The notes: generated by a model not told the origin, from the sequence alone. A stretch of 50,103 bases of DNA from Sulfurimonas crateris (GCA_945883795.1 CAMCYC010000013.1:1-50103), one strand, 5' to 3'. Numbered from the stretch's first letter, positions 17,260 to 27,743 are shown. A program made the numbers and translations.

Positions 17260-19104
17260 TTAAATTTTTTGATTTACTTCAGTAGAAACACTCAATAAAT
17301 TTCTTGGAAGAGCAATATTAAAACATGCTCCATCCTTAATATTGCGGACACTTAATCTACCTTGCATCTGCTCATCAATAATTATTTTACTCATGTAGAG
17401 TCCAATTCCTGTACCATTTTTACTTTTTGTACTAAAATAAGGGTCAAAAATTTTTTTGATAATATTCTCTGGAATTCCACCAGCATTATCTATAATATCT
17501 ATATTAAAATCTTTTTCATTCAGTGAACATAGAATCTTTATTTTGGGATTTTCTATCTCAAAACGCTTAAATTCATCAAGAGAATTTTTGACTATATTTA
17601 GTAAAACTTGGTTAAATTTAGATTGTGATAAAGTGACTTGGGTATCTGCTTGTAAATTGTTTTTATACTCTATTATGATATTACAATACACATCTTTAAT
17701 AACTGAGTCAAGAAGTCCCAAACTCATTTGAAAGATAGCTTCTAAACTTAATCTCTCTTCATTCTCTTCATTTTTAAAAAAGTTTCTAAAGTCATCAATT
17801 GTTTTATTTAAATAACGGATAATTTGATTTGATTTTTCATTAGAAGCCAATAAATCCTCTTTTTTTAACTCTCCTAAACTCGCTTGTATTTTCAATTTAA
17901 GATTGATAGACGATAAAATGGTTAAAGGTTGTCTCCATTGATGTGCAATCATGCTAATCATCTCACCCATACTTGCAAGTCTTGATTGCTCTTGTAATAA
18001 TTCAGATTGTTTTTTTATCTCTGTGATATCATTAAAAACTATAACCTCTTCTCTCTCTTGTCCTGTTTCAAATATAGGACCACTTGACACCACTTCATAA
18101 TATCTTTCTACTCCGAATTTATCGATAATACAAGCGATATGAATCTTAGTTTTATTGGCTACAATATATTGACTCCATCGCATCCCTTCCATTATCGGTT
18201 GAAGATATTTTTGTCCCTCTTTTTCTATAAACATCTCACAAATACAGTGATAGTGTTGTTTAAAATCTTTTATATCTTTATAGTCATGTAAATCAAAAAA
18301 TTTTTTATTAATATTCACAAGATTTTTCCCATCTGTTATTACTACTATCGTATGAAGAGAATTAAAAATTGTTTCTTGCCTAATTGTTTCTTTGTGAGAA
18401 GATGTAATATCATTAAAAGAGAATAAACTATATCCACCTTCCAACTCTGTACTACTCGCATAATAGTATTTTTGTTCATGTTTATAGATTTTATCTAATG
18501 GATTATTGGTAAATTTATGATTTATAATAAAATCATAAATTTCATCATTTTTAAAAAATGTATTTAATTTTTTTGTATCTTCTATTTTATGAAACATTAA
18601 TTTAGCACTATTATTTGATTCAAAAATATTAAAGAATGGGTCAACAACTATTTGTGCCTCTTTGGACGCATTTAATAATGAACCTATGAATCTATTTCTC
18701 TTTTGAAGCTCTTTTTTTACTCTAATTGATTCAAAATAATTCAACAGTTGCGATATGAATAATTCATTATTAATTGGCTTAGAGATAAAACCTATCGCAC
18801 CAACTCTTGAACCTTGAATTTGAAACTCTTCAGCATTTTCAATCGCAGAGAGTAAAATCACAGGAATATCTTTTGTTTTAGGCGTACTTTTAATAATTTT
18901 TGTAAATTCAAATCCATCCATTTGTGGCATGTAGACATCACTGATTATCAAATCTATCTCTTTTGTTTCAATTATCGCTAAAGCCTCTTTAGCACTTTGT
19001 ACCGTTAAAATATTATGTCCAAAATTCTCTTCAAGTATCGTACTCATAATAATTAAGTTTATCTCTATGTCATCAACAATTAAAACATTATATATATTGT
19101 GCAT
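17260..19104 (-). CDS. hybrid protein: response-regulator receiver, PAS, histidine kinase
   Basis: A 614-residue cytosolic protein. An N-terminal REC domain (about 5-122; acidic Asp10/Asp11 in IVDD, phospho-acceptor Asp in IISDVYMPQMDGF) is followed by two PAS-like segments (about 145-240 and 250-375). The kinase H-box MIAHQWRQPLTIL and ATPase motifs (N-box NIVKNSLDEF, G1 DNAGGI, G2 GTGIGLYMSKII) come last. There are no membrane helices. It is the last gene of the chemosensory cluster, 14 bp after cheB, so it may receive phosphate from, or feed, the same array. Confidence 0.9.
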   Translation of the reverse strand: MHNIYNVLIVDDIEINLIIMSTILEENFGHNILTVQSAKEALAIIETKEIDLIISDVYMPQMDGFEFTKIIKSTPKTKDIPVILLSAIENAEEFQIQGSRVGAIGFISKPINNELFISQLLNYFESIRVKKELQKRNRFIGSLLNASKEAQIVVDPFFNIFESNNSAKLMFHKIEDTKKLNTFFKNDEIYDFIINHKFTNNPLDKIYKHEQKYYYASSTELEGGYSLFSFNDITSSHKETIRQETIFNSLHTIVVITDGKNLVNINKKFFDLHDYKDIKDFKQHYHCICEMFIEKEGQKYLQPIMEGMRWSQYIVANKTKIHIACIIDKFGVERYYEVVSSGPIFETGQEREEVIVFNDITEIKKQSELLQEQSRLASMGEMISMIAHQWRQPLTILSSINLKLKIQASLGELKKEDLLASNEKSNQIIRYLNKTIDDFRNFFKNEENEERLSLEAIFQMSLGLLDSVIKDVYCNIIIEYKNNLQADTQVTLSQSKFNQVLLNIVKNSLDEFKRFEIENPKIKILCSLNEKDFNIDIIDNAGGIPENIIKKIFDPYFSTKSKNGTGIGLYMSKIIIDEQMQGRLSVRNIKDGACFNIALPRNLLSVSTEVNQKI

Positions 19105-19118
19105 TCATTTCCCCCTAT

Positions 19119-20174
19119 TTATTTTTTATTAAGTACTCGCACAATAGATTCTACAATGTTATCTAATGGTTCTACAGCACTTACAGCACCTATATCAATA
19201 GCAACTTTTGGCATACCCCAAACTACAGATGATTTTTCATCTTGTGCTATTGTCATGGCTCCATTTTGTTTCATGTTGAGCATACCTTTTGCTCCATCAC
19301 TTCCCATGCCTGTGAGTATCACTCCAATAGCATTTGCGCCAACATGCGTTGCTACAGAGTTAAAAAGCACATCTACAGAGGGTCTATGTCCGCTCACTTT
19401 TTTGCCTGTTCCAAGTTTTATTCTATAATTTCCACCATCACGACGCACAACACCATGCAATTCGCCTGGCACTATTAGCACTCTTCCTCGACCTATAATA
19501 TCTCCATCTTCCGCTTCTTTAACCTCAACTTCACTGATACTATTGAGTCTATCGGCAAATGCTTTTGTAAAACCACCAGGCATGTGCTGAACAATTATAG
19601 TTCCAGGAATATTTTTGGGGAATTTACTTATAAGCTCAGATAAAGCAACTGTTCCACCCGTAGATGCACCAATTGCAATAAGTTTATTTGTTGTCTCTGC
19701 TAAAGCGTAGCTTTTTGTTATGAGCATAGTAGAGATACTAGCCTTTTCTTTTCTAGCCATAATTCTGGCGTTCATATTTGAACTCGCCACCATTTTTACT
19801 TTTGAAATCAACTCTTTTTGAATTTTATCAATCCCATCATAAATGTTTGAATGGGGTTTTGCGATGTAATCAATAGCTCCAGCCTCCAAAGCATCAAATG
19901 TCACCTGTGCGCCACTTTGAGTTAGAGATGAAACCATCAAAACAGGAGTTGGAAAATATTTCATCAGTTTTCTCAAAAAACTGATTCCATCCATGCGAGG
20001 CATCTCAACATCCAAACAAACAACATCTGGTTTTAGCTGAATTATTTTATCTCTTGCAACATAAGCATCAGGGGCAGTTCCTATTATCTCTATCTCGGGG
20101 TCTTTACTTAAAACATCTTTTAAGACTGTTCTTGCAGTTGCACTATCATCGACTATTAGAACCCGAATTGCCAT
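19119..20174 (-). CDS. cheB: chemotaxis protein-glutamate methylesterase/glutaminase with REC domain
   Basis: Removes methyl groups from receptor glutamates. The N-terminal receiver (about 3-125) has LIVDDSATA and the acceptor Asp in CLDVEMPRMDG. The C-terminal esterase has the catalytic Ser in AIGASTGGT, His in VQHMPGGFT and Asp in GMGSDGA. It is complete at 351 residues. A REC-bearing CheB is notable because the flagellar CheB of several Campylobacterota lacks a receiver. It lies 11 bp downstream of cheD. Confidence 0.96.
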   Translation of the reverse strand: MAIRVLIVDDSATARTVLKDVLSKDPEIEIIGTAPDAYVARDKIIQLKPDVVCLDVEMPRMDGISFLRKLMKYFPTPVLMVSSLTQSGAQVTFDALEAGAIDYIAKPHSNIYDGIDKIQKELISKVKMVASSNMNARIMARKEKASISTMLITKSYALAETTNKLIAIGASTGGTVALSELISKFPKNIPGTIIVQHMPGGFTKAFADRLNSISEVEVKEAEDGDIIGRGRVLIVPGELHGVVRRDGGNYRIKLGTGKKVSGHRPSVDVLFNSVATHVGANAIGVILTGMGSDGAKGMLNMKQNGAMTIAQDEKSSVVWGMPKVAIDIGAVSAVEPLDNIVESIVRVLNKK

Positions 20175-20185
20175 TTAGAAACTCC

Positions 20186-20659
20186 CTATGATTCAGTTTT
20201 TTGGACATATTTTAGAATTACACGACCCGTATGTGATTCCAAAGAGATTTTTCTTCCTCTCGTACCACCCAAATCACTTGCTAAAATTTTTATTTTATAT
20301 TCACTAAGAACATGCTGGGCTATTTGAATATTTTTATCTCCAACCAATAAATTTTTTGAAGAATCAAAGTTATTAGGACTTGCACCACCAAACACTTTAG
20401 CAATCATATTTCTTCTCTCACAACCAACCGCTTCCATCGCTTCTACAAGTTTTGCGATTGCAATATTTCCATATTTTGGACTCGCTAAACCATCATTATT
20501 CCAAAGTGGTAATAAATAATGATTCATTCCAGAAATTTGCATTTTGGCATCATACAAACATACTGCCACACATGAGCCAAGAACTGTTTGGATAACAGTA
20601 GGACGAACTGCTACAAAAAGCTGACTAGAATGAATATATTTTCGTTCTAAATCTAGCAT
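20186..20659 (-). CDS. cheD: chemoreceptor glutamine deamidase CheD
   Basis: A 157-residue protein. Catalytic Cys in TVLGSCVAVCLYD, His in SGMNHYLLP and the nearby Thr of TVLGSC match CheD. It deamidates receptor glutamines and can interact with CheC-type phosphatases, none of which is seen here. Its start overlaps the stop of the upstream kinase-like gene by one base. Confidence 0.93.
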   Translation of the reverse strand: MLDLERKYIHSSQLFVAVRPTVIQTVLGSCVAVCLYDAKMQISGMNHYLLPLWNNDGLASPKYGNIAIAKLVEAMEAVGCERRNMIAKVFGGASPNNFDSSKNLLVGDKNIQIAQHVLSEYKIKILASDLGGTRGRKISLESHTGRVILKYVQKTES

Positions 20660-21543
20660 TAAAATTCCTCAGATGACTCATCTGTTGCAAATAAAAAGTC
20701 ATCATCGCCAAAAAGTCCACATCCGTCTACTACCGATTTTGCTAAACTAATCTCAAAAGTAGTACCTTTTGAAAGCTCACTTTCAAAGTTTAATGTTCCA
20801 TCTAACATGGTAACTAAATCATTTACAACAGACAAACCAAGACCTTGTCCTCTATGAATTCTATTCATGCCACTATGTGCTTGATAAAAGCGTTTGAAAA
20901 TATTTTCTTTTTCATGTTCACTAATACCTTCACCAACATCTTTGACGATAATTTTAATATCATTTATCTCTTCAAATATTTCTATTATAACTTTAGTATT
21001 GGCGGGAGAAAATTCAATAGCATTGGAGATAAGATTTAGAAGAATAAGATACAATTTTTCACGGTCTAAATAAAGTTCACTTTCACAAGCAATATTAGAT
21101 AAAAGAATAATATTTTTATATAAAATTGGATACTGAAGCTCCTCTTTTATTTGGAGTAAAATATCAAAAAAGTTTATTCTTGAAGTTTGAATATCCATAG
21201 TTCCAGATTCTATATCGGCTGCTGTTATAATATTTTTTATCTGAAAACTCAGCATCAAAGATTCTTCATAAAGAGATTGTCCAATAAATTGAACTTTTTC
21301 ATCTTTACTTGATTTAATAAGTGATTTAGATAAACTTATCATGCTAAAAAGTGGATTATTAAATTCGTTTTTGATGATTGACATAAACTTACTACGATTT
21401 TCTTCTGATTTTGACAATTTTTTATTAATCTCTTCAAGATTTTTCATCATATTTTTACTGTCTGCTATAATTGTATCTCGCTCAGTAAACCTATTTTTTA
21501 TCTCATCTAAAAGCATCTCATTGGAAATTTTACTTAAATTCAT
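20659..21543 (-). CDS. histidine-kinase-like protein lacking the phospho-acceptor His
   Basis: A 294-residue soluble protein. An N-terminal coiled coil (about 10-50) leads to a HisKA-like helix where the usual H-E-[LF]-R-[TN]-P reads KNEFNNPL. Asn59 occupies the His position. The ATPase domain is intact (N-box LLNLISNAIEFSP, G1 KDVGEGI, F-box IFKRFYQ, G2 GQGLGLSVV). It may therefore bind ATP without autophosphorylating, acting as a scaffold, phosphatase or CheA modulator (inference). It lies between cheR and cheD, with a 1-bp overlap to cheD. Confidence 0.85.
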   Translation of the reverse strand: MNLSKISNEMLLDEIKNRFTERDTIIADSKNMMKNLEEINKKLSKSEENRSKFMSIIKNEFNNPLFSMISLSKSLIKSSKDEKVQFIGQSLYEESLMLSFQIKNIITAADIESGTMDIQTSRINFFDILLQIKEELQYPILYKNIILLSNIACESELYLDREKLYLILLNLISNAIEFSPANTKVIIEIFEEINDIKIIVKDVGEGISEHEKENIFKRFYQAHSGMNRIHRGQGLGLSVVNDLVTMLDGTLNFESELSKGTTFEISLAKSVVDGCGLFGDDDFLFATDESSEEF

Positions 21544-21563
21544 ATTTCTTTTATCCTCATTAT

Positions 21564-22409
21564 TTATTGTTTTCTGTAAATAGATGGTTGTTCAAGTTTT
21601 AAAGTTCCATCTTTCATCGTGACCAAACTTTCACTATGACCTATAAAAAAAAGTCCATTTTTTAAAAGTTTGGTAGATAAATTATTTACAACTGCATTTT
21701 TTGTTTCTTTATCAAAATATATCATCACATTTCTACAAAATATTTTGTCAAATCTCGGTGGCAATATAGAATAATCACCATACACAAGATTAAAACTTCT
21801 AAAAGTAACCATAGCTTTTATAAATGGCTTTATCTCATAAAAAAGTTGCATTCCATTCTTGGTAGAGATATTTCGTTTATCAAAATACTTTTGAAGCATA
21901 ACTTTTGGTAAAGCACCAATCTCTTGCTCTGTATATAATCCATCTATAGCTTTTTTTAAAATCTCTTCTGAAATATCAGTTGCTAAAATTTTAATATCCC
22001 AACTTTGAGGATTTTTTAGAGTTGAAAGTAAAAAAATAGCAATTGTATACGGCTCTTGTCCACTCGAACATGCTGCCGACCAAATACGAAGTGTTTTTTT
22101 ATCTTTTAATTCTATTTTTTTTATTTCATGTTCTAAAAAATCCCATTGAGATTGTTCTCTAAAAAAACTTGTCACATTTGTACTTATCTCATTGATGAGC
22201 ATAATAATTTCTTCGCCTGTATCATCATTTGATAGATATTCAAAATAGGCATTAAAAGAGTCTAGATTTAAATCTCTGAGTCTTTTTGAAAGTCTACTTC
22301 TAACAAGCATGATTTTATGCTCTGCAAGATGAATTCCAACCTCTTTATAAACGAATTCGCTTAATGATTTAAACTCAGATTTTGAAATTTCATACCCTGA
22401 CATTTTCAT
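21564..22409 (-). CDS. cheR: chemotaxis protein-glutamate O-methyltransferase
   Basis: A 281-residue SAM-dependent methyltransferase that adds methyl groups to MCP glutamates. It has an N-terminal helical domain with SRLSKRLRDL. The SAM site IWSAACSSGQEPYTIAI is followed by ILATDISEEIL and the FCRNVMIYFDKE motif. The start overlaps the 3' end of cheA by 4 bp. Confidence 0.96.
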   Translation of the reverse strand: MKMSGYEISKSEFKSLSEFVYKEVGIHLAEHKIMLVRSRLSKRLRDLNLDSFNAYFEYLSNDDTGEEIIMLINEISTNVTSFFREQSQWDFLEHEIKKIELKDKKTLRIWSAACSSGQEPYTIAIFLLSTLKNPQSWDIKILATDISEEILKKAIDGLYTEQEIGALPKVMLQKYFDKRNISTKNGMQLFYEIKPFIKAMVTFRSFNLVYGDYSILPPRFDKIFCRNVMIYFDKETKNAVVNNLSTKLLKNGLFFIGHSESLVTMKDGTLKLEQPSIYRKQ

Positions 22410-24544
22410 GTATTCGCTCCTGAATCTAAATAATCCCTAATCCCCTCAATATTAAGAATAAGTGCAATATGTCCAGTACCTAAAATAGCGACTCCTGAAA
22501 TCTCTTTAATATTATTACTCAAAAGTCCAAGAGATTTAATCACAACTTGCTGTCTTCCAGTGAGTTCACTCACCTGTAAAACATAACGACCTCTGTCATG
22601 GTCTATACAAATAAGAGTTGATTTTTCAAAAGGTATTATCTCTTGAGAAAGATTTAATAATTGGTTGAGTCTTACAATTGGTAAAATTTCACCTCGAAAG
22701 TTAATAAATTCACCTCGACCCTTGACATGATGTATATTAGATAAAATAGGACTAAAAGATTCCACAACTGATAATATTGGAACAATTAATACCTCATCAC
22801 CCACTTTAACAGTAAGACCATCTATAATAGCAAGTGTAAGAGGTAAAATAATTCTAAATATCGAACCAATACCAAACTCAGTTTCTACTGTTATTTTTCC
22901 TCTTAGCTCTTCGATAGATTGTTTTACCGCATCAAGTCCAACACCTCTTCCACTAATATCTGTGATAGTACTTGCAGTAGAAAAACCAGCCAGAAATAAA
23001 AAATCTATAATCTCATCATCTGTATAATAAACACCTGCTTTTGCTATCCCTTTTTCTAAAGCTTTTTGTAAAATTATTTTTGTATCAATCCCTCTGCCAT
23101 CATCTCTTATTTCTATGACAAAAGAGCTTCCTCTATGCGAAGCGCTCAACCAAATATTACCAATTGATTCTTTACCTGCACTCACCCTTTGTTCAGCTGA
23201 AGGTTCAATCCCATGGTCAACTGAATTTCTCAAAAGATGGATAAGTGGTTCAGAGAGTTTATCAACCATTGTTTTATCAACTTCGGTATCTTCTCCACTC
23301 AAAATAAGTTCAATCTCTTTACCTGTTTTAATACTCACATCACGAACAACTCTTTTCATTTTCAAAAAAGTATCTTTAATCGCAACCATGCGTAAACCCA
23401 TCACTTTACTTTGGATTAATCGTGTTGATTTTCCAAGCATGTCAAGGTATTGATTTAATTCATTATTATTAAGTGCATGAATTTGCTCATTTTGACTAAT
23501 ATAACTTTGAGCAATCACAAGCTCCCCAATAGAATCAAAAAGTTCATCCAGTTTTATAGATTCAACTCTTATTGTGCTTTTGACTTTATCGGTTGATTTT
23601 ACAAAAAGCTCTTCCGTTGGTATCACCGCTGGAGAACTCTTATTCTCTACAATCACTTTTGTTTCATGAATAAGCTCTTTTGGTCTAGTTTCTTTTTTTT
23701 GCATAATATTTTGAATATCATTGAGTGTAATAGTGGTAATACTAATCTCATGCTCTTCTGCAATAAATTCAAAAACATCTTGAATATCCATTTCGTCGGC
23801 ATCACTCAACAAATAAAGGCTAATCTGTTTTACAAAAGAGACTTCTGTATTAAAATCATCTAAGTATGGAACATTTTCATCTATTACATAATAAGAAAAT
23901 AGTATTTCACCGAGTTCTTTTAAAAGTCTAAAAAATATTTGATGATTATAACCTCGAAGATAAATATCATGGTCAAGGTTCATGACAATATTATAAATTT
24001 TTTGATTCTCTATCGCTTTATCTTCATAATTAAATCCACTTTTTTTCAACATATCAGACAATTCTTCAATGTTGATTTTTTCATTATGTTCATATTTTAT
24101 ATATGGACTAATATCTTCTAAAATATCTACAACAGGAATAATCTCTTGTGGATTTAATTCTATGGCAAGTGCGACTTTTATTTCATTTAAAATTTTGTCA
24201 TAATTTTGAGGATATTCGTTACGCCCCGCTTCTTCGTAAGCAAAAACATTTTCCACAATATCAAAAGCACGGATAAATAAATCTGCTTCATTTTTTTCTA
24301 AAACCATTCCCTCTTTTCGATAAATAGAGAGTAAGTCCTCAAAATAATGGACAAAGCCTCCAAGTTTAGTAAAACCAAAAGAGTTTGCATTCCCTTTTAA
24401 AGTGTGAATTCCTCTAAAGATATCATTAATAATATGCTTATCATTAGGAGTTTCTTCAAGATTTAAAAGTTTTGGTGCTATTTCTGATAAGATTTCTTTA
24501 CATTCATCTAAAAAAATTTCCATGACTCTATCATTTTTGTTCAT
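22406..24544 (-). CDS. cheA: chemotaxis histidine kinase CheA
   Basis: A 712-residue kinase. The P1/Hpt domain has the phosphorylated His in RGIHTLKGNANSFGF (His47). A variable middle region (about 150-300) contains LDHDIYLRGYN and may be a P2-like domain. Dimerisation (about 330-395), ATPase (LRNSVDHGIE, DDGRGID, GRGVGLDAV) and a CheW-like domain (about 570-705) follow. No C-terminal REC domain is present, in contrast with the CheA-REC fusions of flagellar systems in many Campylobacterota. It lies 3 bp downstream of the STAS-like gene. Confidence 0.96.
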   Translation of the reverse strand: MNKNDRVMEIFLDECKEILSEIAPKLLNLEETPNDKHIINDIFRGIHTLKGNANSFGFTKLGGFVHYFEDLLSIYRKEGMVLEKNEADLFIRAFDIVENVFAYEEAGRNEYPQNYDKILNEIKVALAIELNPQEIIPVVDILEDISPYIKYEHNEKINIEELSDMLKKSGFNYEDKAIENQKIYNIVMNLDHDIYLRGYNHQIFFRLLKELGEILFSYYVIDENVPYLDDFNTEVSFVKQISLYLLSDADEMDIQDVFEFIAEEHEISITTITLNDIQNIMQKKETRPKELIHETKVIVENKSSPAVIPTEELFVKSTDKVKSTIRVESIKLDELFDSIGELVIAQSYISQNEQIHALNNNELNQYLDMLGKSTRLIQSKVMGLRMVAIKDTFLKMKRVVRDVSIKTGKEIELILSGEDTEVDKTMVDKLSEPLIHLLRNSVDHGIEPSAEQRVSAGKESIGNIWLSASHRGSSFVIEIRDDGRGIDTKIILQKALEKGIAKAGVYYTDDEIIDFLFLAGFSTASTITDISGRGVGLDAVKQSIEELRGKITVETEFGIGSIFRIILPLTLAIIDGLTVKVGDEVLIVPILSVVESFSPILSNIHHVKGRGEFINFRGEILPIVRLNQLLNLSQEIIPFEKSTLICIDHDRGRYVLQVSELTGRQQVVIKSLGLLSNNIKEISGVAILGTGHIALILNIEGIRDYLDSGANT

Positions 24545-24547
24545 TTT

Positions 24548-24811
24548 TTATCCTCTGATATCTAATGACATGGAACCAATTCCATTAATATGTTTCACAA
24601 CTTCAGCAAGAAAAGGTATGTTTATATCTGGATTTGTTTTTCGTATAGAATACAAAAGTGAGAATAAAGCACTCGATTCAATACCATCTTCATAACTAAC
24701 TACAATCTCTTTGATTGTATCGATATGCTCTAATATCTCTTTTGCCAAAGCAGATAATTCTTTATTATCTGTTTTGCCATTAATTGTCAGTATATCATCC
24801 CTTAAATTCAT
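24548..24811 (-). CDS. small STAS-like protein in the chemosensory cluster
   Basis: An 87-residue protein. The pattern of strand (DILTINGKT), helix, strand (IKEIVVSYE), then DGIESSALFSLLYSIRK resembles the STAS fold, where the conserved 'DSSG' loop carries the phosphorylatable Ser; here it reads IESSAL. STAS proteins act as anti-anti-sigma or partner-switch modules. It is locked between an MCP gene (1-bp gap) and cheA (3-bp gap), suggesting a stoichiometric partner of the array. Family assignment is tentative. Confidence 0.5.
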   Translation of the reverse strand: MNLRDDILTINGKTDNKELSALAKEILEHIDTIKEIVVSYEDGIESSALFSLLYSIRKTNPDINIPFLAEVVKHINGIGSMSLDIRG

Positions 24812-24812
24812 C

Positions 24813-26822
24813 TTAAAATTCTCTTAAATCATCATCATCAAGTGGTAAAATTTGCGATGGTTTTTTTACTGTTGCTACTGTTAGATTTCGAGGTTTTGTT
24901 GCTTTAAAAGTAGAGAATGTATTCTTACCTTTTGTTTGATTTTGTTGGTGGTGCATTACACTTTTAGCTCCAAAAGTTGTGTCAGTTTTAATCCCAAAAA
25001 TATCTGCCAAATCTGCAATAGTTGCTTTCATAGATACCGCTTGTGCACTCATCTCTTCACTTGCTGCTGCACTCTCTTCAGAATTACTTGCAATAACTTG
25101 TGTGACAGAATCCACTTGACTCATAGCTTCACTTAATTGATTCATACCCGTAGTTTGCTCTTTTGATGCAATTGCAATTTCACCTACAATATCACCTGTT
25201 TTTTTCACTTTATCCAAAATTTCAATAAAAGCTTTATTTGTTTGTTCCGTGATTTGATTCCCTTTGCCCACATCATTTATTGATTTTTCGATAATTGCTG
25301 CCGTATCTTTTGCCGCTTCTGCACTTCTTCGTGCAAGGTTTCTCACCTCTTCTGCAACGACTGCAAAGCCCAAACCATGTTCACCAGCTCTTGCTGCTTC
25401 AACTGCTGCATTTAATGCTAAAAGGTTTGTTTGAAAAGCTATCTCATCAATTGTTTTAATAATATTGGATATTTTTCTACTGCTGTCATTAATTTCCAAC
25501 ATGGAAATACTGAGTTTTTGAATATGCTCATATCCCATTTTTGCAGCTTGATTTGCATCTTTACCAAGCATGTCAGCCTCTCTTGCATTTTCACTATTTT
25601 GCTCAATGGTTGCTTTTATCTGTGTAAGAGAACTTGTAATTTGTTCTACTGAAGCAGATTGTTCTTGTGCACCTTCTGCTAATTGTTGTGATGATGAACT
25701 GATTTGATTTGCAGCACTTGCTACTTGTTCAGCATTTTCACTTACATCATTTACACTTCCTCTAATAAGATTCATAAGCTGTCTTACCATAAAAAATGCT
25801 ATAACAATTGCTAAAGAAATACCACCGACTGCAACGCCTATATTAATATTTTTAATTTCTCTATAATTAATATCACTCTTAACTTTTGCCTCATCCATAC
25901 TTTTTTCGTTATATTGAGAGATGTCTGCAATTTTTGCTCTTGCACTTTCTACAAATTCTCTTGCTTGATTTTGGGAAAGTTCTATTGCTCTTTGATTAGA
26001 ATTTTGTTGTGTCAATGCTAATATTTGTGATTGAATAGTATCAAATTCGCCCAATGCTGTTATAGTTCTATCCAATAAATCTAATTGCTCTGTTTGCTCT
26101 TTACTAATAATTTTTTTAAGATTTACTGTATTTTCATAGGCATCTTTTAAAAATTCATTTGACCTATCCACTAAAATTTGCATCTCTTTATCATTAGTTT
26201 CAATCAATGCTCTTCCTGCATCTCTCACTGATTTTAAAATATTCGATTCCATTGAAGAGATAATTGCAAGTTGATTAAGACTATTTCTTGATTTTTCATC
26301 CAGTTTTTTATTGAGTTCATTTTGAACATTTGTTTTTAAATCATCCGTCAATTCATCAACTATCATGATATATTTTTTAGCATCACCATTTAAAAGCTTT
26401 TTCGCTTTTACATTTGAATTTTCTCTACTAAAAGCTGCTACTTTTTTAAAAACTTCAATATAATTTTCATACTCTGTCTTAAAAGCATCAAGCGTTGCCT
26501 TATTTACATTTGAAACCAAACTTCGCAATTCAACACTATAAGTATCTAGTGAAGTTCTAGCTAAATCAAAATTCTTTTGATAAGTATCCATTTCCTCTTC
26601 TGTATCAGATAAAATCATATTTTTTTCAGCTCGTTGCATCTCTATAAGATTTTGTTGCACTTTACCACTTAAAAAAACTTTTCTTGCTTCATTGTCAACA
26701 AGAGAATTTAAACTGTCATTGATATTTCCAGCACCTCTTATTCCAAACCACGCAATCGTACTGCTTACCACGACTAATACGGCAACAATCATTACTAACT
26801 TTTGAGTAAATGTCATATTCAT
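24813..26822 (-). CDS. methyl-accepting chemotaxis protein with 4HB sensor domain
   Basis: A 669-residue receptor. TM1 is at about 8-30. A periplasmic helical-bundle sensor follows (about 35-325, long coiled helices, probably 4HB or a related bundle), then TM2 (about 327-347) and a signalling domain with hairpin tip [21 protein letters not shown]. No clear HAMP domain is seen after TM2. The C-terminus is an extended tail ending [10 protein letters not shown], which could tether CheR/CheB. It is between cheW and the STAS-like gene and is probably the dedicated receptor of this cluster. Confidence 0.93.
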   Translation of the reverse strand: MNMTFTQKLVMIVAVLVVVSSTIAWFGIRGAGNINDSLNSLVDNEARKVFLSGKVQQNLIEMQRAEKNMILSDTEEEMDTYQKNFDLARTSLDTYSVELRSLVSNVNKATLDAFKTEYENYIEVFKKVAAFSRENSNVKAKKLLNGDAKKYIMIVDELTDDLKTNVQNELNKKLDEKSRNSLNQLAIISSMESNILKSVRDAGRALIETNDKEMQILVDRSNEFLKDAYENTVNLKKIISKEQTEQLDLLDRTITALGEFDTIQSQILALTQQNSNQRAIELSQNQAREFVESARAKIADISQYNEKSMDEAKVKSDINYREIKNINIGVAVGGISLAIVIAFFMVRQLMNLIRGSVNDVSENAEQVASAANQISSSSQQLAEGAQEQSASVEQITSSLTQIKATIEQNSENAREADMLGKDANQAAKMGYEHIQKLSISMLEINDSSRKISNIIKTIDEIAFQTNLLALNAAVEAARAGEHGLGFAVVAEEVRNLARRSAEAAKDTAAIIEKSINDVGKGNQITEQTNKAFIEILDKVKKTGDIVGEIAIASKEQTTGMNQLSEAMSQVDSVTQVIASNSEESAAASEEMSAQAVSMKATIADLADIFGIKTDTTFGAKSVMHHQQNQTKGKNTFSTFKATKPRNLTVATVKKPSQILPLDDDDLREF

Positions 26823-26824
26823 CT

Positions 26825-27334
26825 CTATCCCTTATTTTTTTCTATTTCTATCACATTGTGAAGTTCAGCCTCTGAAAATATCTTTTTTAAATCAACTATC
26901 ATAACTACACCATTACTTGTTTTTGCCATATATTTTAAAAAACCTGTATCAATAGCTGTTCCAAATTTTGGTGGTGGTGCCATTTCGCTTTGGCTAATAT
27001 TAAGAACATCAGCGGTTCTATCAACAATAAAACCGATTAAATTCTCATCCACAATCCCTATAATAATGGTAGTTCTTTCATTGTATGCTAACTCTTGTAA
27101 TTCAAATTTTAAACGAATATCTATAATTGGAATAACTAAACCTCTAAGATTAATAACCCCTTTTACAAAAAATGGCATTTTTGGCACTTTTGTAAATTTC
27201 ATCATGGCAATAATCTCTTTAACATCTAAAATTTCAATCGCATACATCTCTTCATTTATTTCAAATGATAAATACTTTTCAGCACTTGATACATTGACCT
27301 TCTTTTTATCTGTTTTTTTTTGGAGTGTAGCCAT
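26825..27334 (-). CDS. cheW: chemotaxis adaptor CheW
   Basis: A 169-residue CheW-domain protein. The fold markers [20 protein letters not shown], the [18 protein letters not shown] segment and [11 protein letters not shown] are clear. It links receptors to CheA. It lies 1 bp downstream of the CheY-like gene and 2 bp upstream of the MCP gene. Confidence 0.95.
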   Translation of the reverse strand: MATLQKKTDKKKVNVSSAEKYLSFEINEEMYAIEILDVKEIIAMMKFTKVPKMPFFVKGVINLRGLVIPIIDIRLKFELQELAYNERTTIIIGIVDENLIGFIVDRTADVLNISQSEMAPPPKFGTAIDTGFLKYMAKTSNGVVMIVDLKKIFSEAELHNVIEIEKNKG

Positions 27335-27335
27335 C

Positions 27336-27722
27336 TTAAATCCCTAAAACTTTTTTGATTGCCATCACTATTTTTTCATTACTAAAAGGTTTTACAACCC
27401 AGCCTGCGATACCTATCTCTTTGCCTGATTGTTTTATCTCAGCAGAGTTTTCAGTTGTAAGTGCCAAAATTGGTTTTTGTCTTACAGAATCAATAGCTTT
27501 TAAATTTTGCGCCAACTCTAGACCTGTCATCTGTGGCATATTTATATCTGTAAAAAGCATATCATATTCAATGACACCCCTTTGTACTTTTTCTAAAAAC
27601 TCGACTGGATTTGAAAAAGTAGAAAAGACTATACTTCCATTCTCCACCAACTCTTGGACTGCTAATTCTACTGAAGCTAAAACTGCTTTACTGTCATCTA
27701 CAAATACTACTTTTTTTGCCAT
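27336..27722 (-). CDS. CheY-like single-domain response regulator
   Basis: A 128-residue stand-alone receiver. Acidic residues Asp9 and Asp10 (VFVDDS), acceptor Asp59 (FTDINMPQMTG), Thr in LALTTE and Lys111 (VVKPF) are all present. It is presumably phosphorylated by the clustered CheA. Whether it acts on the flagellar motor or on another output is unknown. First of the tight cheY-cheW-MCP run. Confidence 0.93.
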   Translation of the reverse strand: MAKKVVFVDDSKAVLASVELAVQELVENGSIVFSTFSNPVEFLEKVQRGVIEYDMLFTDINMPQMTGLELAQNLKAIDSVRQKPILALTTENSAEIKQSGKEIGIAGWVVKPFSNEKIVMAIKKVLGI

Positions 27723-27743
27723 TATCTTTCCTTTTTCTTTAGT

